A stretch of 7,429 nucleotides of DNA from Burkholderiaceae bacterium (lineage in GTDB: Bacteria; Pseudomonadota; Gammaproteobacteria; Burkholderiales; Burkholderiaceae_D), in NCBI GenBank assembly GCA_031261905.1, contig JAISIS010000189.1:1-7429 (forward strand), given 5' to 3'. The notes below the pieces were generated by a model. The model was not told where the DNA came from. It worked only from the letters and a program-made list of their open reading frames with translations, and ran no database searches. Both the position numbers and the translations under genes were made by a program. This document shows, piece by piece, positions 1 through 6,730 of the stretch (positions within the stretch are counted from its first letter, which is position 1; each line of letters begins with the position of its first letter).

Positions 1-1270
1 GATTCCTGTCCTGTTCCTCGAAATAATCAGTCAGGGTCTGATCAAGATTTTTCTCAATCAAACCGGCAATTTTTTGCGAAAGCGCATCGGTTTCTTCCGG
101 CTGAAAAACAAACTGCGCATAAACATCGGCCAGCGTAATTTTGGCCGCATCGCCAACCCATTTCCATTCATCCAGCGCCCGCCGGATACTTCTGCGGCGG
201 CGTTTGAAGTTAATGCCGAGATGCCGCTGGATATGCCTTACCCAGTTGCGTTCCTGCATGGACAGCAATATCCCTTCCAGTTCGGCGCTGGAAAGGCTGG
301 CTTGGCCTTGCAGGCGCGTCCAGTCAAGCGCCGCGTTTTTCTCGGCACGCGCATCGTAAAGGGCGCGGATAATAAAAAGCGCATCGGCAAACTGGCTGCC
401 GGGCGTGACGGTGCGCCGCCAGCGTCCGCTTCTGAAATCCGGCAGCAGGGAGGTAATCACCGCGCCTGCCAGCATAATCAGCGAGCTTACGTAAAGCCAG
501 AGCAAAAACATGGGAATGATGGCAATCGCGCCATAGATTTTCTGGTATGTGGCAAATTGCATCACGAACATGGCAAAGAGGCGTTTCGCCACCTCAAAGG
601 CGATGGAAGCAAACAGCGCGCCCCAGAAGGCATCCCGCCACAACACCCTGCGATACGGAACAAAACGATACAGGCAGGAAAAAGCCGTTGTTGAAATCAC
701 TCCCAGAAAAAAGATGGGCCATATCCCCTTTACGTAAGGCAGTTGCCCGACTATGCCGCGCCCGGCCAGATACAAATATGAACTCAGATAAAGTGAACTG
801 CCCAGCATCAGGGGGCCAAGTACGGCGATAAAAATGTAGATAATGACGCGCCGGATAATGGGGCGCGGCTCCAGCACTCCCCAGATGCGGTTGAAGGTGG
901 TTTCTATCAGGTTGAACATCATGGCCGTGGTAAACACCATAGCCAGCGTACTGATGATGGAAATATGCGCGGCCTTGTCCGCAAAAACACTCAGATTTTC
1001 CAGAATGCTTTTGCCCATGCCGGGAGGAATCATGCCGCGCGTGAAATAAATTTCCAGCATTTTCCGCATAATCTCGAACTGCGGGAAACGGGTGAAAATA
1101 GCAAGCGCCACTGCAACTGCCGGCACAAGACCGAGTATCAGGGTATAGGTGATATTGCCCGCCACCTGCGTCAACTGTTCTTCGTCAACGCGGCGATAGA
1201 CATACTGCACCAGCATGACAAACCTCTGCCAAAGCCGGTTTCCGGATTGTGGTTCGTCCGCTTCGCTCAT
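1..1270 (-). CDS. yihY: YihY/UPF0761 family inner-membrane protein, C-terminus cut by window edge
   Basis: I translated the minus strand from the ATG at 1270-1268. It stays open for 423 codons to base 1, so the stop lies outside the window. About six hydrophobic segments are visible, near residues 42-60, 102-121, 139-163, 184-202, 213-236 and 248-275. The family hallmarks are present: LPY near 177, WRDAFWGAL near 211, and YGAIAIIPMFLLWLY at 246-260. After residue 280 comes a soluble, probably cytoplasmic tail of at least 140 residues with a very basic stretch (KRRRRSIRR, 356-364). E. coli YihY is about 290 residues, so this is the longer form known in betaproteobacteria. The family was once called ribonuclease BN, an assignment later shown to belong to a different gene; its real function is not settled. 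GGGAGG lies 11 bases before the chosen ATG. An in-frame ATG nine codons upstream (1297) has no well-placed ribosome site, but remains possible. Confidence 0.93.
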   Translation of the reverse strand, partial: MSEADEPQSGNRLWQRFVMLVQYVYRRVDEEQLTQVAGNITYTLILGLVPAVAVALAIFTRFPQFEIMRKMLEIYFTRGMIPPGMGKSILENLSVFADKAAHISIISTLAMVFTTAMMFNLIETTFNRIWGVLEPRPIIRRVIIYIFIAVLGPLMLGSSLYLSSYLYLAGRGIVGQLPYVKGIWPIFFLGVISTTAFSCLYRFVPYRRVLWRDAFWGALFASIAFEVAKRLFAMFVMQFATYQKIYGAIAIIPMFLLWLYVSSLIMLAGAVITSLLPDFRSGRWRRTVTPGSQFADALFIIRALYDARAEKNAALDWTRLQGQASLSSAELEGILLSMQERNWVRHIQRHLGINFKRRRRSIRRALDEWKWVGDAAKITLADVYAQFVFQPEETDALSQKIAGLIEKNLDQTLTDYFEEQDRN

Positions 1271-1338
1271 CCGTTCAATTTCCTCCCTTCCTGGCATCAG
1301 TTTAACGCAAGCTTCCCTCTCCCTGTACATGTATTCCC

Positions 1339-1354
1339 GTGATCAATTCGTCAC
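1339..1354. promoter_or_regulatory. Imperfect 16-bp palindrome, possible operator
   Basis: GTGATCAATTCGTCAC is symmetric at 6 of 8 base pairs (GTGA..AA/TT..TCAC). It lies just upstream of the -35 box of the oxidoreductase promoter, centred about 48 bases before the predicted transcription start, where an activator would touch RNA polymerase. It resembles a CRP half-site pair, but the arms are two bases too far apart for CRP. The regulator is unknown. Confidence 0.3.
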
Positions 1355-1359
1355 AAAGT

Positions 1360-1388
1360 GTTACATTTATGAGGCAAAATAGCATAAT
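1360..1388 (+). promoter_or_regulatory. Sigma-70-type promoter for the FAD oxidoreductase
   Basis: GTTACA (1360-1365, 4 of 6 to consensus) and CATAAT (1383-1388, 5 of 6) are separated by the optimal 17 bases. Transcription would start near 1395, giving a leader of about 40 bases that contains the C7 tract. The call rests on consensus matching only. Confidence 0.45.
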
Positions 1389-1412
1389 AATTTCTTACCC
1401 CCCCACTGTAAA
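1384..1412 (-). promoter_or_regulatory. Sigma-70-type promoter for yihY
   Basis: On the minus strand TTTACA (1412-1407, 5 of 6) and TATTAT (1389-1384, 5 of 6) are separated by exactly 17 bases. Transcription would start near 1377, giving a leader of about 105 bases before the yihY ATG. The -10 box overlaps the oppositely oriented -10 box of the oxidoreductase promoter by five base pairs, so the two polymerases would exclude each other. Seven consecutive G on this strand (1404-1398) sit inside the spacer. Confidence 0.5.
1398..1404. repeat. C7 homopolymer in the yihY promoter spacer
   Basis: Seven consecutive C on the plus strand lie between the -35 and -10 boxes of the minus-strand promoter, and in the untranslated leader of the oxidoreductase transcript. 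Slippage here would change the spacer away from 17 bases. Homopolymeric G/C tracts at this position control phase-variable promoters such as porA and opc in Neisseria. Seven is at the short end for a hypermutable tract. Confidence 0.6.
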
Positions 1413-1435
1413 AGCGGTTTGTTGCCGGAGTCTTT

Positions 1436-2851
1436 ATGTTCAAACGGAGTTTTCTTAAAGCGTGCGAAGAAGCTGTTGGCGCCGATTATGTGATAACGGA
1501 TGAAAAACAGATGCAACCGTTCGTCACCGAGTGCCGCAAACGCTTTACAGGAAGCGCCCTGGCCGTTGTCAAGCCTTCGACAACGGCGGAAGTGGCGGAA
1601 ATTGTCCGCCTTTGCAACCATTACTATGTGCCGCTGGTGCCACAGGGAGGCAATACAGGGCTGGTACTGGGCAGTGTGCCGGATGATTCCGGCAAAGCCA
1701 TTGTACTTTCCCTGGTGCGTCTGAACCGGGTGCGGGAAGTGGATGCCGCCAATAACACCATCACGGCGGAAGCCGGTTGTATTCTTGACCATATCCACAA
1801 CGCTGCGGAAGATGCGGGGCGCATTTTCCCGCTATCGCTGGCCTCTTCCGGTTCCTGCACGATTGGCGGGAACCTTTCGGCCAACGCGGGCGGCACCGCC
1901 GTACTGCGCTATGGCACGGCAAGAGCACTGTGTCTGGGACTGGAAGCCGTAACAGGTGAAGGCGACGTACTGGATGGCTTGCGAAGCCTGAGAAAGGACA
2001 ATACCGGTTATGACCTGCGCGATCTTTTTATCGGCGCGGAAGGCACACTGGGCGTCATTACCGCCGCTGTCCTGAAATTGTATCCGCCACCTAAAACCAG
2101 ACTGACGGCCATTGCCGCCATGTCAACACCCGGCAACGCGCTGGAACTCCTGAATATTGCCCAGCGATATTGCGGCACGTCATTGACTGCCTTTGAACTG
2201 CTTTCAAAATACGCGACCGAGCTGGTTTTAAAGCATTTTCCCTCGCTTCGTACCCCGCTGCCGCCTATGTATGAGCAATATACCCTGATTGAGCTTTCCG
2301 ACAGCGAATCGGAACATCATGCCATCACCATGCTGGAGTCTTTTCTTGAATACGCCCTGGAAGAAGAAATCATTCTGGATGCTGCGGTGGCCCAGTCTAT
2401 CGCGCAATCGCAGAACATGTGGCAACTGCGCGAAAATATTTCCGCTGCCCAGGCCATGGAAGGCATGAACATCAAGCATGACATCTCCCTGCCGGTTTCT
2501 TCTGTTCCGTCCTTTATTACGGAAACAGATCACTTGCTGCAAGCACGCTTCCCTGGTTGCCGTATGGTGACATTCGGCCACCTTGGCGATGGCAGTCTGC
2601 ACTACAACGTGAGCGCGCCGGAAGACATGCCCGATGAGGTTTTTCTTGCCGACAGCAAGGAAATCAACCGGATCGTGTATGACAGCGTTGCCCGTTTCAG
2701 CGGCAGCATCTCCGCAGAGCATGGCTTGGGCGCTTTAAAACGCGAGGAACTTGCGCGGCATAAATCCGAAGCTGAAATCGCGTTGATGAAGAAAATAAAA
2801 GCAGTTTTTGACCCGAGAAATCTGATGAATCCGGGCAAGGTGCTTCCCTGA
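1436..2851 (+). CDS. FAD-binding oxidoreductase, GlcD / D-2-hydroxyglutarate dehydrogenase type
   Basis: This is a 471-residue flavoprotein of the vanillyl-alcohol-oxidase superfamily, and full length for the group. The N-terminal FAD-binding (PCMH) domain, roughly residues 40-218, carries PQGGNTGLVLG (69-79), GSCTIGGNLSANAGG (139-153) and GAEGTLGVIT (200-209). The C-terminal FAD-oxidase domain has the substrate- and metal-site residues typical of D-2-hydroxy-acid dehydrogenases: Arg332, Lys347, His382 and His389 with Asn391 in GHLGDGSLHYN, and Glu428-His429 in AEHGLG. The end, FDPRNLMNPGKVL, is also characteristic. From the family, it should oxidise a D-2-hydroxy acid (D-2-hydroxyglutarate, D-lactate, glycolate or similar) and hand electrons to a quinone or electron-transfer flavoprotein. 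The sequence does not decide the substrate. There is no signal peptide or Fe-S motif. GGAG five bases before the ATG supports this start. It stands alone, divergent from yihY. Confidence 0.95.
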   Translation: MFKRSFLKACEEAVGADYVITDEKQMQPFVTECRKRFTGSALAVVKPSTTAEVAEIVRLCNHYYVPLVPQGGNTGLVLGSVPDDSGKAIVLSLVRLNRVREVDAANNTITAEAGCILDHIHNAAEDAGRIFPLSLASSGSCTIGGNLSANAGGTAVLRYGTARALCLGLEAVTGEGDVLDGLRSLRKDNTGYDLRDLFIGAEGTLGVITAAVLKLYPPPKTRLTAIAAMSTPGNALELLNIAQRYCGTSLTAFELLSKYATELVLKHFPSLRTPLPPMYEQYTLIELSDSESEHHAITMLESFLEYALEEEIILDAAVAQSIAQSQNMWQLRENISAAQAMEGMNIKHDISLPVSSVPSFITETDHLLQARFPGCRMVTFGHLGDGSLHYNVSAPEDMPDEVFLADSKEINRIVYDSVARFSGSISAEHGLGALKREELARHKSEAEIALMKKIKAVFDPRNLMNPGKVLP

Positions 2852-2870
2852 GATTACCGTATTTCCTCGT

Positions 2871-5336
2871 TCAGTAGGAAAGGTTTCTTTTCAGTTCGTG
2901 CTCAACCAGGAAGGCCGGTATGTTTTCAGCCGGGATGGGACGGGAAAGCAGATACCCCTGTATCTCCGCACAACCGCGCTCCCTCAAAAACGCCAGTTGC
3001 TCTTCGGTTTCCACCCCTTCCGCGATCGTCACCATGCCAAGGCTTTGCGCCAGGGAAATCACCGCATCAATGATTGCCATGTCATCGGCATCCGCCGGAA
3101 TATCCTTGACAAAAGAACGGTCTATCTTGAGGCTGTAAACACTGAAACGTTTGAGATAAGCCAGCGAGGAATAGCCGGTGCCAAAGTCATCAATGGAAAT
3201 ACACAGGCCATGCCGGTTAAGCTCATCCATCACGGTAATGGCCGCCATCGTATTAGTCATGGCAACGCCTTCCGTCAGTTCCACATGCAGACACTCCGGC
3301 GGCAGTTTGAATTCATCCTGAATATCCAGAATAACCTCAACAAGGCGTGGATGACGAAATTGCACAACGGACAGATTCACCGCCACTGAAAGATTAGCAA
3401 ACCCCTTATCAAGCCATTCCCTGATTTGCCTTGCCGCCGTACGCATCACCCATTCGCCAATGATGAGTATCTCGCTGTTATTCTCTGCAATGGGGATGAA
3501 TTCCACCGGAGAAATGGGACCCAGTTCCGGATGATTCCACCTGAGCAGTGCTTCAAAACCCACAATACGGTCATCTTTTAACGACATCTTCGGCTGGTAG
3601 TAAACGGTAAACTGGTTGCGTTCCAGCGCCCGCCTCATGGCGCTGTCCAGTTGCAGACGGCGCGTTGATCTGGTCTGCATTTCCTCGGTAAAGAAACAGT
3701 AATCGTTGCGCCCACTCTCCTTTGCGCGGTACATGGCGGTATCCGCATTGCGTAAAAGCATATCAAAATCAGTGCCGTCACAGGGATACAGGGCAATACC
3801 GATGGAAGTGGTCAGGCTGATCTCATTACCATCAATCGTATAAGACTGCGCCGCCACGCTGATCAGCCGTTCGGCAAGAAACGCCGCGGCATCGGTATCC
3901 GCACCGGGCAAAAGCAGCACAAACTCGTCACCGCCAATACGCGCAACGGTATCCTGCTCACGCACCACATTACGCAGGCGATTCGCAAATTGCTTGAGCA
4001 GATGATCCCCCATATCATGGCCGAGGGAATCATTGACATTCCTGAAGTTATCCAGATCAATGAGCATCATGCCCAACGACTCACTCTTTCGCTGGACCAT
4101 GCTTAGCGCCATGCGGCAACGCTCACGCAGCAATATCCGGTTTGGCAGGCCCGTCAGCGCGTCAAAATGCGAAAACCATTGCGCCTTTTCTTCCACTTCC
4201 TTGTGTTTCGTTACGTCAGTAAAGCGGATAATGTAATGCGTCAGTATTCCATTATCATCACGCATGGCCTTGATGGAAAGCCATACAGGATGGATTGAGG
4301 TATCCTTTCGGCGATTGAATACCTCGCCCTGCCACATGTCTCCTTCGTTCACGGAATTCCACATGGCGGTATAAAAATCCTTTTCATGGATGCCGGAAGA
4401 TAAAATATCCGGCGGCTTTCCTCTGACTTCATCAAACCCGTAGCCGGTAATCATGGTAAACGCAGCGTTAACCATTACAATCCTGCCGCTGTTATCCAGC
4501 AGTATCAGCCCTTCGCTGCTTTGCTCAATGATCTGCGCGGAAAGCTGCAGTTGCTCTTCATGCACAAAATGTCCCAGTGCAAAATCAATATCGGAAACCA
4601 GATCCGTCATCAAATCCTGTACCGAATTATCAAAGGCATTGGGCACATCCGAATACACGCACAGCGCGCCATACAGAATGTTATTCTGCTTTAAAGGCAA
4701 TGCCGCTATAGAGCGGATATTTAGGCTGGTAATGGCGGTTTTCCAGCTATCCGGCTGTTCCTCGTACAGGATTTTCCCGATATCAGGCGTCCAGACCGGA
4801 TGGTGCTCCCGCAGGGCAGTAGCTACCGCTCCTTTTCCGCCAGGCGCCGTTTCATCCACACTGAGCTTAAGTAACTGCAACAGTTCAACGATATTTGGAA
4901 AGCGGCTGTACGAACTGATGGGATATACGGCATCATCGTGAGGATTGAGCCAGCCGACCCATGCGACTGTCATGTCTGCATATTCAACAATGGCATGACA
5001 GATTTTGCGAAACATTTCGTCCGGGCTGCGGGAGCTTGCCATGACTCTGCTGCAGAAACAGCGCGCGGCATAAAACTGATTCAGACGATAAATACGCTCA
5101 TCATCTCTTTTGCGGTCCGCTATCTCCTGTATCCGGTAATAGATGAAGTAACCCGCCGCAAACAAAAGGTATGACAGGCTGCCCACTATCAGGACATGCA
5201 GATGATGATGGTCGTCCGCCTCTGCTACGGCGATGGAGAAAGCAATAATCCAGGACAGGCTGAATATAACAAACAACAGGGTTGCCCTGGAGATAGCTGG
5301 TTTTTTATCGGCATGTGGTTGCTGTCGCATAAACAT
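2871..5336 (-). CDS. Membrane-bound GAF-PAS-GGDEF-EAL cyclic-di-GMP turnover protein
   Basis: This 821-residue protein can in principle make and break cyclic-di-GMP. Two membrane segments (about 18-38 and 47-68) enclose a very short periplasmic loop, EADDHHHLH (39-47). A GAF-like domain follows at about 85-255 and a PAS domain at about 262-378. The GGDEF domain (about 385-550) has intact GGDEF (468-472) and an inhibitory RxxD site (Arg459-Asp462) five residues before it. The EAL domain (about 560-810) keeps its catalytic set: Glu595 of EAL, Asn654, Glu686, Asp716-Asp717, Lys737, Glu773 and Glu776. Both activities therefore look possible, and the balance is probably set by the sensor domains. 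An in-frame TAG lies nine bases upstream, so the start is the ATG at 5336 or the ATG two codons later (5330). Neither has a clear ribosome site, and a hairpin abuts the start. The gene converges on the oxidoreductase with a 19-base gap. Confidence 0.96.
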   Translation of the reverse strand: MFMRQQPHADKKPAISRATLLFVIFSLSWIIAFSIAVAEADDHHHLHVLIVGSLSYLLFAAGYFIYYRIQEIADRKRDDERIYRLNQFYAARCFCSRVMASSRSPDEMFRKICHAIVEYADMTVAWVGWLNPHDDAVYPISSYSRFPNIVELLQLLKLSVDETAPGGKGAVATALREHHPVWTPDIGKILYEEQPDSWKTAITSLNIRSIAALPLKQNNILYGALCVYSDVPNAFDNSVQDLMTDLVSDIDFALGHFVHEEQLQLSAQIIEQSSEGLILLDNSGRIVMVNAAFTMITGYGFDEVRGKPPDILSSGIHEKDFYTAMWNSVNEGDMWQGEVFNRRKDTSIHPVWLSIKAMRDDNGILTHYIIRFTDVTKHKEVEEKAQWFSHFDALTGLPNRILLRERCRMALSMVQRKSESLGMMLIDLDNFRNVNDSLGHDMGDHLLKQFANRLRNVVREQDTVARIGGDEFVLLLPGADTDAAAFLAERLISVAAQSYTIDGNEISLTTSIGIALYPCDGTDFDMLLRNADTAMYRAKESGRNDYCFFTEEMQTRSTRRLQLDSAMRRALERNQFTVYYQPKMSLKDDRIVGFEALLRWNHPELGPISPVEFIPIAENNSEILIIGEWVMRTAARQIREWLDKGFANLSVAVNLSVVQFRHPRLVEVILDIQDEFKLPPECLHVELTEGVAMTNTMAAITVMDELNRHGLCISIDDFGTGYSSLAYLKRFSVYSLKIDRSFVKDIPADADDMAIIDAVISLAQSLGMVTIAEGVETEEQLAFLRERGCAEIQGYLLSRPIPAENIPAFLVEHELKRNLSY

Positions 5337-5339
5337 TGC

Positions 5340-5356
5340 GGGCTACATTGCAGCCC
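5340..5356 (-). promoter_or_regulatory. Hairpin abutting the start codon of the GGDEF-EAL gene
   Basis: On the minus strand GGGCTGC-AAT-GTAGCCC forms a 7-bp stem (one G-U pair) with a 3-base loop, ending three bases before the ATG at 5336. It occupies the place of a Shine-Dalgarno site, which is not visible there. It could restrain translation, or bring the AGGTGG at 5373-5368 closer to the start. The pairing is seen directly; the role is inference. Confidence 0.4.
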
Positions 5357-5358
5357 AT

Positions 5359-5379
5359 TTACATCTAACCACCTGACAT
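5359..5379 (-). other. Two micro-ORFs in the leader of the GGDEF-EAL gene
   Basis: On the minus strand ATG-TCA-GGT-GGT-TAG (5379-5365) encodes Met-Ser-Gly-Gly and is preceded at four bases by AAGGTGG, a good ribosome site. Directly after it, ATG-TAA (5364-5359) is a minimal start-stop pair, preceded at four bases by AGGTGG. The real start codon, 22 bases further on, has no such site. The arrangement could be chance in a short leader, or a translational control element. Confidence 0.3.
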
Positions 5380-5425
5380 ACTACCACCTTCACTCTGAAA
5401 AAACGCAAAAAACAACACAAAGTAA

Positions 5426-5454
5426 ATTATAAACAAAAACAACAGTCGCACACC
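5426..5454 (-). promoter_or_regulatory. Possible promoter of the GGDEF-EAL gene
   Basis: A perfect TATAAT is read on the minus strand at 5431-5426, in a T-rich stretch. At 17 bases spacing the -35 position is GGTGTG (5454-5449), a poor match, so activation or another sigma factor would be needed. The start would be near 5419, with a leader of about 80 bases. The left arm of the long inverted repeat overlaps the -35 position. Confidence 0.35.
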
Positions 5455-5535
5455 CCTCTCTGGCTGAAGACCTAATAAAGCATATAAATAAACAAGTTAG
5501 CAACAATACTTCACGTCATTTCCAAAGAGGGGTGT
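5450..5535. repeat. Long nested inverted repeat in the porin 3' untranslated region
   Basis: ACACCCCTCT (5450-5459) is exactly complementary to AGAGGGGTGT (5526-5535). With one mismatch the pairing extends inward by TGG/CCA, giving 13 of 14 pairs (5450-5463 with 5522-5535). Further arms nest inside: TGAAG/CTTCA (5465-5469 with 5509-5513) and CTAA/TTAG (5472-5475 with 5497-5500). It begins seven bases after the porin stop codon. In the porin transcript the structure is followed by a T-rich tract starting about ten bases later, so it may end porin transcription, although loop size and spacing are not canonical. Alternatives are a structured 3' RNA or a paired protein-binding site, since one arm covers the -35 region of the next gene. 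Confidence 0.5.
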
Positions 5536-5541
5536 TAAACA

Positions 5542-6672
5542 TCAGAATCTGTGCGTCATGCCAACCTGGAAGGCCGCCACCGACTCGCGCCATGCATGGT
5601 TGGTGTTATATACCGCTCCAACCATTTCGTCATCGGCCTGCGTATAGGAAACCATGCCGTAGATAGCTGTCCGTTTGGAAAAGTTATAGGTGTAACCCGC
5701 CGCCAGTTTCCAGGCATCCTCGTCATAACTTCCCTGCTGGTAATTGGCATAGTTATATGACAAATCCACCGTTCCCGGGCCAATATTCCATTTGACGCCC
5801 AGTATGGCTTCCTTCTGTTTGGAGCCATTGGCGGCGTATTTGTCATACTGGGAATAGGCGCTGTTGGCGTAGGTAAAGTAATTGAGCTTGGCATCTGTGC
5901 GCTGGTATCCAAGGGATACGGTCACATCGCCAAAGGTATATGCCGCGCCAACGTTCCATGCCTGGGAACTGTTGGAATCCGCTAGGCGCGAGTGCGTTGC
6001 CAGCAACAGGAGTGGCCCTCTTGCATAGCGCATACCGACATCCCAGCCATAATTGTTGCGTTTGCCAAAAACCTCACCGATTGTGTCATCGTCCGATTTC
6101 GGAACAAAGCCCACGCCAAAGGAAAAGCCGGCAAAATCCGGACTGTCATAGCGAACATGGTTACTGAAATGTTCTGAATAGAGCATACCGCCCGAACCGG
6201 TAAAGCTGTCGCCTACGCTGTATTCCCCGAAAGGATCAATCGCGTTGTAATATTCCGTCCCGATATTGGCGACACGGCCAAAACGGATAGCGCCCCAGTT
6301 GCCGGAAAGCCCCAGGTTGGCGGCGCCTTTCCAGTCCTCGCCGTTTGCGCGCCCGTGCAGCCCGTCATCGGCATTCCAGGTGTTTCTGGCACTGTTGGTA
6401 TCTGCAGTGGTTGATCCGGAAAGAGTGCCATCATTCAGATTAAAGCGTTTTTCCAACTGGAAAGTTGCTTTCATACCACCGCCAAGATCCTCGCTTCCCA
6501 TAAAACCGATACGGCTTTCCGTTTTGCTGCCCATGCGGGCATCAGTACCGCCTTCCTTGATGTAGCCGGTATCCAGCAGACCATAAATCTGTATATTACT
6601 CTGCGCGTGCGCGACACCGGCAAAAGCGGCCAGTACTGCGACCGCGATCAGGTTCTTCTTCATTGATTGCAT
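5542..6672 (-). CDS. General outer-membrane porin, Burkholderiales/Neisseriales type
   Basis: The protein should form a trimeric 16-stranded beta-barrel pore for small hydrophilic solutes in the outer membrane. It has 376 residues from the chosen start. The signal peptide contains MKKNLIAVAVLAAFAGVAHA, with cleavage expected after Ala23. The mature part opens QSNIQIYGLLDTGY and has GFMGSEDLGGGMKATFQLE. It carries the RFGR...DPFG constriction-loop region and alternating aromatic strands throughout. It ends in Thr-His-Arg-Phe, the terminal Phe being the outer-membrane assembly signal. The reading frame stays open upstream to 6735, but that ATG would lie upstream of the predicted transcription start near 6720 and adds residues that would spoil the signal peptide. 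GGAGG (6681-6677) lies four bases before the ATG at 6672. The ATG at 6663, 13 bases after it, is an alternative; both give the same mature protein. Substrate selectivity cannot be read from the sequence. Confidence 0.95.
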   Translation of the reverse strand: MQSMKKNLIAVAVLAAFAGVAHAQSNIQIYGLLDTGYIKEGGTDARMGSKTESRIGFMGSEDLGGGMKATFQLEKRFNLNDGTLSGSTTADTNSARNTWNADDGLHGRANGEDWKGAANLGLSGNWGAIRFGRVANIGTEYYNAIDPFGEYSVGDSFTGSGGMLYSEHFSNHVRYDSPDFAGFSFGVGFVPKSDDDTIGEVFGKRNNYGWDVGMRYARGPLLLLATHSRLADSNSSQAWNVGAAYTFGDVTVSLGYQRTDAKLNYFTYANSAYSQYDKYAANGSKQKEAILGVKWNIGPGTVDLSYNYANYQQGSYDEDAWKLAAGYTYNFSKRTAIYGMVSYTQADDEMVGAVYNTNHAWRESVAAFQVGMTHRF

Positions 6673-6730
6673 CCTTCCTCCAGATAGTGAAAAAACAACA
6701 AGTAAATAAAAATACTCCCAATCTATTTTA

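Noticed and set aside
74..694. A 206-codon open frame on the plus strand.
   Set aside because: It lies wholly antisense to the clear YihY coding frame, and its composition (many Arg, Pro, Gln, His) is that of a shadow frame without recognisable motifs.
1339..1354. The GTGA...TCAC palindrome as a CRP site.
   Set aside because: CRP needs six bases between TGTGA and TCACA; here the arms are eight bases apart.
1405..1420. AAAAGCGGTTT as a Pasteurellaceae-like DNA uptake word.
   Set aside because: It lacks the full AAGTGCGGT core and no other copies stand out in the window.
2228..2722. A 164-codon open frame on the minus strand inside the oxidoreductase.
   Set aside because: It is antisense to the conserved C-terminal FAD-oxidase domain and resembles no family.
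2862..2881. TTTCCT-N8-AGGAAA between the convergent genes as a terminator.
   Set aside because: The six-pair stem is AT-rich with an eight-base loop, overlaps the stop codon of the minus-strand gene, and lacks an immediate T-run. It is too weak to call.
4453..4941. A 162-codon open frame on the plus strand, rich in Ser and Cys.
   Set aside because: It is antisense to the GAF and PAS domains of the cyclic-di-GMP enzyme; the low-complexity Ser/Cys content is a by-product of the opposite strand.
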